From the NCBI GenBank assembly GCA_013695255.1, contig JACDAV010000188.1:1-9363 (forward strand): a stretch of 9,363 nt of DNA, written 5' to 3'. Position 1 is the first letter of the stretch, and each line of letters opens with the position of its first letter. The stretch is from Chloroflexota bacterium (GTDB taxonomy: Bacteria > Chloroflexota > Limnocylindria > Limnocylindrales > CSP1-4). The notes beneath the pieces are model-generated. The model had not been told where the DNA came from and did not search any database. It worked only from the letters and a program-made list of their open reading frames with translations. Positions 6,934 through 9,363 of this stretch are shown one piece after another. The position numbers and the translations under genes were made by a program.

Positions 6934-7703
6934 CAGCCGGGTCCCGCTCCGGCCGGCTGGGCGTCGGCCAGCTGCTCGAGATATCGCAGGGCCCTGGTCA
7001 CGTCCGGAAACGGGTCGCGCGGCTCGTCCTGCTCGACGACGTACCACTCGACGCCGGCGTCCCGGCCGGCCTGCACGATCTCGGGAAAGGGCAGCGTGCC
7101 CTCGCCCGGCGGCGCGTCCCGCCGGTCCGCGTCCAGGTCCTTCATGTGGAGGAGCCGGACGCGGCTGCCGAGGCCCCGGATCAGGGCCACCGGATCCCTC
7201 CCCGCGTAGGCTGCCCAGTACACGTCCAGCTCGATCTCGACCGCCGGGGGAAGCGCGTCGAGGAGGACGTCCCAGACGCTCGTTCCGTCGAGCGACTCGA
7301 ACTCGAAGTCGTGGTTGTGGTACGCGAGGCGGAGGCCACGCGCGCCTGCGGTGGTCGCGATCGACGCCAGGTCGCCCGCGGTCCGCCGGACGTCGTCCGG
7401 TGTCGCGCGGTCCGGCCGGGGCATCGACGGAACGACGATCCGCGGGCAGCCGAGCGAGGCGAGCCGGTCGATCACGCGCGAGGCGTCCGCCCGCAGCGAC
7501 TCGAGCGACTCGTGGGCGGCCGCCACGCGCAGCCCGGCGTCATCAAGGAGCTCCGCCAGATACGCCGGCTCGGTGGGCGGCAGGCCGGCCAGCTCCACGG
7601 CCGTGTAGCCCGCCTCGGCAACGGCCCGGATGGTGCCCGGGAGATCGGCCGCGGCGGGTTCCCGGACGGTATACAGCTGGAGCGCGATCTGGTCGTTCCG
7701 CAT
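6933..7703 (-). CDS. Sugar isomerase/epimerase, xylose isomerase-like TIM barrel (COG1082 type)
   Basis: Predicted metal-dependent isomerase or epimerase of a free sugar, keto-sugar or inositol-type substrate, 256 residues, cytoplasmic. It starts with a barrel strand, QIALQLYTVRE. The family's YHNHDFEF block is at 128-135, with E134 a probable metal ligand. D160 is in ELDVYW, H186 in HMKD and E224 in VVEQDE; these complete the usual Glu-Asp-His-Glu metal site. The length is typical. Two in-frame ATGs lie close together (7709 and 7703). I chose 7703 because GAGGG (plus 7712-7716) is 8 nt upstream, but only 2 nt from 7709. It heads a minus-strand operon with the membrane-type protein, whose ATG overlaps its stop, and probably the GH13 gene. 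It is divergent from a Gfo/Idh/MocA dehydrogenase, a pairing common in inositol and keto-sugar catabolism. The true substrate is not readable from sequence. Confidence 0.9.
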   Translation of the reverse strand: MRNDQIALQLYTVREPAAADLPGTIRAVAEAGYTAVELAGLPPTEPAYLAELLDDAGLRVAAAHESLESLRADASRVIDRLASLGCPRIVVPSMPRPDRATPDDVRRTAGDLASIATTAGARGLRLAYHNHDFEFESLDGTSVWDVLLDALPPAVEIELDVYWAAYAGRDPVALIRGLGSRVRLLHMKDLDADRRDAPPGEGTLPFPEIVQAGRDAGVEWYVVEQDEPRDPFPDVTRALRYLEQLADAQPAGAGPG

Positions 7704-7711
7704 GCGCATCG

Positions 7712-7716
7712 CCCTC
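7712..7716 (-). promoter_or_regulatory. Shine-Dalgarno site of the isomerase gene (decides its start)
   Basis: On the minus strand the sequence reads GAGGG, 8 nt before ATG-7703 and only 2 nt before the alternative ATG-7709. The spacing favours the inner ATG and hence a 256-residue protein. Confidence 0.55.
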
Positions 7717-7759
7717 GGCTGCAGGTTCTCGGTCACGGTACGCGATCCCCGGACGCCAT

Positions 7760-7778
7760 GCCGCCGGCCTGCGGCGGC
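7760..7778. promoter_or_regulatory. Inverted repeat in divergent control region, possible operator
   Basis: GCCGCCG (7760-7766) and CGGCGGC (7772-7778) are perfect complements around a 5-nt spacer. The repeat lies in the 96-bp gap between the divergent isomerase and oxidoreductase genes. It overlaps the place where the -35 contacts for the plus-strand gene would fall, so a regulator bound here could control both directions. In such GC-rich DNA a chance 7-bp repeat is quite possible. Confidence 0.35.
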
Positions 7779-7785
7779 GATCCCG

Positions 7786-7791
7786 TACGCT
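7786..7791 (+). promoter_or_regulatory. Putative -10 element, leaderless start of second oxidoreductase
   Basis: TACGCT (7786-7791) matches the TANNNT pattern and ends 8 nt before ATG-7800. There is no Shine-Dalgarno sequence between them, so a leaderless transcript is likely. The spacing equals that at 736-741 and at 701-706. Confidence 0.45.
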
Positions 7792-7799
7792 TCTGCGCC

Positions 7800-8888
7800 A
7801 TGGAACCGCTCGGCATCGGCATCGTCGGCTGCGGCAACATCGCCGGCCAGTACGCACTCGACAGCAGGACCCATCCGGAGATCCGCCTGGTCGCGGCCAC
7901 GGATCTCGACTGGGCGCGCGCGAAGGCCTTCGCTTCGGAGCACGGCTGCCGCGCCCATCGCTCGCTCGACGAGCTCCTCGCCGACGACGAGGTCGACGTC
8001 GTCGTCAACCTCACCATCCACCAGGCGCACCACGACGTCACGAGGCGGTCGCTCGAGGCAGGCAGGCACGTCTACAGCGAGAAGCCACTCGCGCTGAGCG
8101 CCGCCCAGGCGCGCGAGCTGGTCGAGCTGGCCGGCGCCCGCGGCCGCCGACTGGGGTGCTCCCCCGCCACGTTCCTCGGCGAAGCCCAGCAGACCGCCGC
8201 GGCGGTCGTCCGGAGCGGACGGCTGGGGGTCGTTCGGGTCGTCTACGCGGAGGTCAACCATGGCCGGATCGAGACCTGGCATCCCGCCCCGGCACCGTTC
8301 TTCGAGGTCGGGGTCATGGTCGACGTCGGGGTCTACCCGCTGACCCTGGTGACCGCCATCCTCGGCCCGGCTCGAGCGGTCCGGGCGTGGGGCTTCGAGC
8401 TCAAGCCAGAGCGGGTCACGACGTCCGGCGAGCCGTTCCGGATCGGCAGCCCGGACCTCACGGTGGCGGTGCTCGAGCTCGGGAACGGGTCGCTCATGCG
8501 GCTGACCGCCAGCTTCTACGTGGGGCGGCCGGCCAGGCAGCGGGCGTCGATCGAGTTCCACGGCGACGCGGGCTCGCTGGCGATCGACAGCTTCCAGCGG
8601 TTCGATGCGCGCGTCGAGGCGGCTCGATACGGCGAGGAGTACGAGCGGGTTGACCCCATCCGGCCGCCCTACCCCGGCACCGCGTGGGCGCGCGGCGTGG
8701 CGGACATGGCCGGCGCGATCGCGGAGGGCCGGCCGCACCGCGCGACCGGCGAGCACGCCGCCCACGTGACCGAGATCCTCGACGCGGTCGCCGCCTCGAT
8801 CTCCGCGGGCGGCCGCCGGATCGAGATCGGCTCGGCCTTCGAGCTGCCGGCGCCGATGCCCTGGGCGATGGACCAGCTCCAGGGCTGA
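7800..8888 (+). CDS. Gfo/Idh/MocA family NAD(P)-dependent oxidoreductase
   Basis: Predicted sugar or cyclitol dehydrogenase, 362 residues, the usual family length, cytoplasmic. The N-terminal Rossmann fold begins at once with LGIGIVGCGNIAGQY (G10, G12, A15). An acidic residue after strand 2 (AATDLD) suggests NAD preference. YSEKPLA carries the catalytic-site K95. The C-terminal domain has MVDVGVYPL with D175 and Y179; Tyr replaces the common His there, as in the trans-dihydrodiol and glucose-fructose oxidoreductase-like branch. ATG-7800 is chosen because the fold starts five residues later. The frame continues upstream to 7146, but that part is antisense to the isomerase. It is divergent from the isomerase across 96 bp and may be co-regulated with it. 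A hairpin follows the stop by 14 nt. It differs clearly from the oxidoreductase at 750, so the two probably act on different substrates or at different steps. Confidence 0.93.
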   Translation: MEPLGIGIVGCGNIAGQYALDSRTHPEIRLVAATDLDWARAKAFASEHGCRAHRSLDELLADDEVDVVVNLTIHQAHHDVTRRSLEAGRHVYSEKPLALSAAQARELVELAGARGRRLGCSPATFLGEAQQTAAAVVRSGRLGVVRVVYAEVNHGRIETWHPAPAPFFEVGVMVDVGVYPLTLVTAILGPARAVRAWGFELKPERVTTSGEPFRIGSPDLTVAVLELGNGSLMRLTASFYVGRPARQRASIEFHGDAGSLAIDSFQRFDARVEAARYGEEYERVDPIRPPYPGTAWARGVADMAGAIAEGRPHRATGEHAAHVTEILDAVAASISAGGRRIEIGSAFELPAPMPWAMDQLQG

Positions 8889-8902
8889 AGCGGGGCCGCT
8901 GG

Positions 8903-8935
8903 CCCGGTCCTGGGCCCGTCTCAGGCCGGACCGGG
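8903..8935 (+). terminator. GC-rich hairpin after the oxidoreductase, possible terminator without U-tract
   Basis: CCCGGTCC (8903-8910) pairs perfectly with GGACCGGG (8928-8935) around a 17-nt loop, 14 nt after the stop at 8888. An overlapping smaller stem, GGGCC-GCT-GGCCC, lies at 8893-8905. There is no T-run, so it is not a classical intrinsic terminator. It may still pause polymerase or protect the mRNA 3' end. Confidence 0.4.
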
Positions 8936-8989
8936 GCCGCGGATGCGATGTCCGGTGCCCACGCCACGAACGAGGCCAGTCCGGCCGCC

Positions 8990-9019
8990 TTGACAGCACG
9001 CCGGAGCCGCCCCTAGTCT
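8990..9019 (+). promoter_or_regulatory. Promoter of the ABC-transporter (lipoprotein) gene
   Basis: A perfect -35 box TTGACA (8990-8995) is followed by 18 nt and TAGTCT (9014-9019), which matches the -10 consensus at three positions, including the first T, A and last T. It is the only perfect TTGACA I found in the noncoding DNA here. Transcription would start near 9026, giving a leader of about 230 nt before the lipoprotein ATG. Confidence 0.6.
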
Positions 9020-9027
9020 GCCGATCA

Positions 9028-9042
9028 GTGCCGGGTCGGCAC
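9028..9042. promoter_or_regulatory. Perfect palindrome at the predicted transcript start, operator or 5' hairpin
   Basis: GTGCCG-GGT-CGGCAC is a 6-bp perfect inverted repeat with a 3-nt centre. It begins 8 nt after the -10 hexamer, so it covers the start of the transcript. In DNA it would suit a dimeric repressor blocking initiation; in RNA it would form a 5'-terminal stem. The sequence cannot separate the two. Confidence 0.45.
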
Positions 9043-9190
9043 GCTCGGCGTCGCGCGAGGTGCCATTCCTCCGCTCGACCGACAGCCGACCGACTCCGGA
9101 TAGCAATCTCCGACGGGTGGTTCGACCAGCCGAGCCCCGCCGGATCCAGTGCCACACGGTTGGAGAAAGCCGCCGATTCTGTCACCGTCG

Positions 9191-9212
9191 TGGCGACCGC
9201 TCGCGGGCGCCA
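9191..9212 (+). other. Leader hairpin upstream of the lipoprotein gene
   Basis: TGGCG (9191-9195) pairs with CGCCA (9208-9212) and CCG with CGG inside it, separated by one A-G mismatch and closed by a CTCG loop. It lies about 34 nt before the ribosome site. An alternative pairing, CGTGG (9189-9193) with CCACG (9214-9218), is also possible. I recognise no known riboswitch class. Confidence 0.3.
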
Positions 9213-9245
9213 GCCACGGGGCAGTCGCGCGGGCGGCATCGTTTT

Positions 9246-9252
9246 GGAGGAG
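9246..9252 (+). promoter_or_regulatory. Strong Shine-Dalgarno site of the lipoprotein gene
   Basis: GGAGGAG at 9246-9252, with the GGAGG core ending 7 nt before ATG-9258, is the best ribosome site in the window. It fixes the lipoprotein start and contrasts with the genes that seem leaderless. Confidence 0.85.
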
Positions 9253-9257
9253 ATCTC

Positions 9258-9363
9258 ATGACACAATCCAAGCGGTTCCTTGCTCTGGCGGTGGCGGGCA
9301 TGTTGCTCGTGTCCGCATGCGGCGGCGGTGGTGCCACCACGGCGCCCGGCGGCAGCGCCGGGG
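9258..9363 (+). CDS. Lipoprotein N-terminus, probable ABC sugar-binding protein (cut by window edge)
   Basis: Only 35 codons are visible. They form a classical lipoprotein signal: basic start (MTQSKR), hydrophobic core (FLALAVAGMLLV) and lipobox VSAC with the lipidated C21. A flexible Gly/Thr/Ala/Pro/Ser spacer (GGGGATTAPGG) follows. Such a start is typical of extracellular solute-binding proteins of ABC importers in Gram-positive-type and Chloroflexota genomes. The protein would be anchored on the outer face of the membrane. Its own promoter, long leader and strong ribosome site suggest high, regulated expression, as expected for a binding protein. The sugar-importer role is inferred from the neighbouring sugar enzymes. 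The mature domain is out of view, so any other lipoprotein remains possible. Confidence 0.8.
   Translation, partial: MTQSKRFLALAVAGMLLVSACGGGGATTAPGGSAG

Larger units (their letters stand above)
8889..9257. other. Intergenic region: hairpin, promoter and long leader
   Basis: These 369 bp contain no convincing conserved gene. They hold a GC-rich hairpin near the upstream stop (8903-8935), a promoter-like pair (8990-9019), a perfect palindrome at the expected transcript start (9028-9042), a further hairpin (9191-9212) and a strong ribosome site (9246-9252). One open frame, from GTG-9028 to TGA-9261 (77 residues, Arg-rich at its start), ends in an ATGA overlap with the lipoprotein gene. Its third-position GC is roughly three quarters by my count, lower than in the neighbouring genes, so I do not call it a gene. 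Confidence 0.7.

Noticed and set aside
6934..7047. Longer start for the 170-residue protein (ATG at 7047)
   Set aside because: It would overlap the isomerase by over 110 bp; the ATG at 6933 overlapping the stop is the simpler start.
7146..7799. Upstream extension of the second oxidoreductase frame to 7146
   Set aside because: It is antisense to conserved isomerase sequence, while the dinucleotide-binding motif begins right after ATG-7800.
6782..8653. Long Arg/Pro-rich plus-strand frame across the isomerase and second oxidoreductase
   Set aside because: Runs through two real genes in the wrong frame, with composition typical of a GC-rich shadow frame.
7704..9266. Extension of the isomerase frame to 9266 on the minus strand
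   Set aside because: The isomerase fold begins at 7703; the rest is antisense to the second oxidoreductase and shows no domain.

Overview
The window is GC-rich (by eye close to 70% G+C), with strong G/C bias at third codon positions, densely packed genes, some genes apparently without a Shine-Dalgarno site, and a Gly/Ala/Thr/Pro-rich spacer after the lipoprotein cysteine of the last gene. This suits a high-GC Chloroflexota bacterium, with an actinobacterium as the alternative. That assignment is impression, not proof. No RNA genes, insertion sequences, integrases or CRISPR repeats were seen.

Layout. (1) 1-692, minus: 5' part of a GH13 alpha-glucosidase/alpha-amylase-type gene that runs off the left edge. 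(2) 693-749: compact divergent promoter region. (3) 750-1919, plus: Gfo/Idh/MocA-type NAD(P)-dependent oxidoreductase. Its stop overlaps the start of (4) 1916-4744, plus: a full-length GH38 alpha-mannosidase-type hydrolase. (5) 4752-6356, minus: a complete second GH13 enzyme, tail to tail with GH38 across 7 bp. (6) 6421-6933, minus: a 170-residue protein of unknown function with a hydrophobic hairpin, overlapping (7) 6933-7703, minus: a xylose-isomerase-like TIM-barrel sugar isomerase/epimerase. (8) 7704-7799: a second divergent control region with a perfect 7-bp inverted repeat. (9) 7800-8888, plus: a second Gfo/Idh/MocA oxidoreductase. (10) 8889-9257: a hairpin just after the stop codon, a TTGACA promoter and a leader of about 230 nt. 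(11) 9258-9363, plus: start of a lipoprotein, most likely the sugar-binding protein of an ABC importer, cut by the right edge.

Reading the locus as a unit (inference): a lipoprotein-dependent importer would bring in a glycoside or short oligosaccharide. Cytoplasmic GH38 and GH13 enzymes, none with a signal peptide, would release hexoses. The two oxidoreductases and the isomerase/epimerase would oxidise or isomerise the sugar or aglycone. Plausible substrates are alpha-mannosides or alpha-glucosides, including solutes such as mannosyl- or glucosylglycerate, but the sequence does not settle this. The most unusual points are an atypical oxidoreductase translationally coupled to GH38, an unrecognised membrane-type protein inside a sugar operon, a recurring 8-nt spacing between -10-like hexamers and start codons, and a structured leader before the transporter gene.
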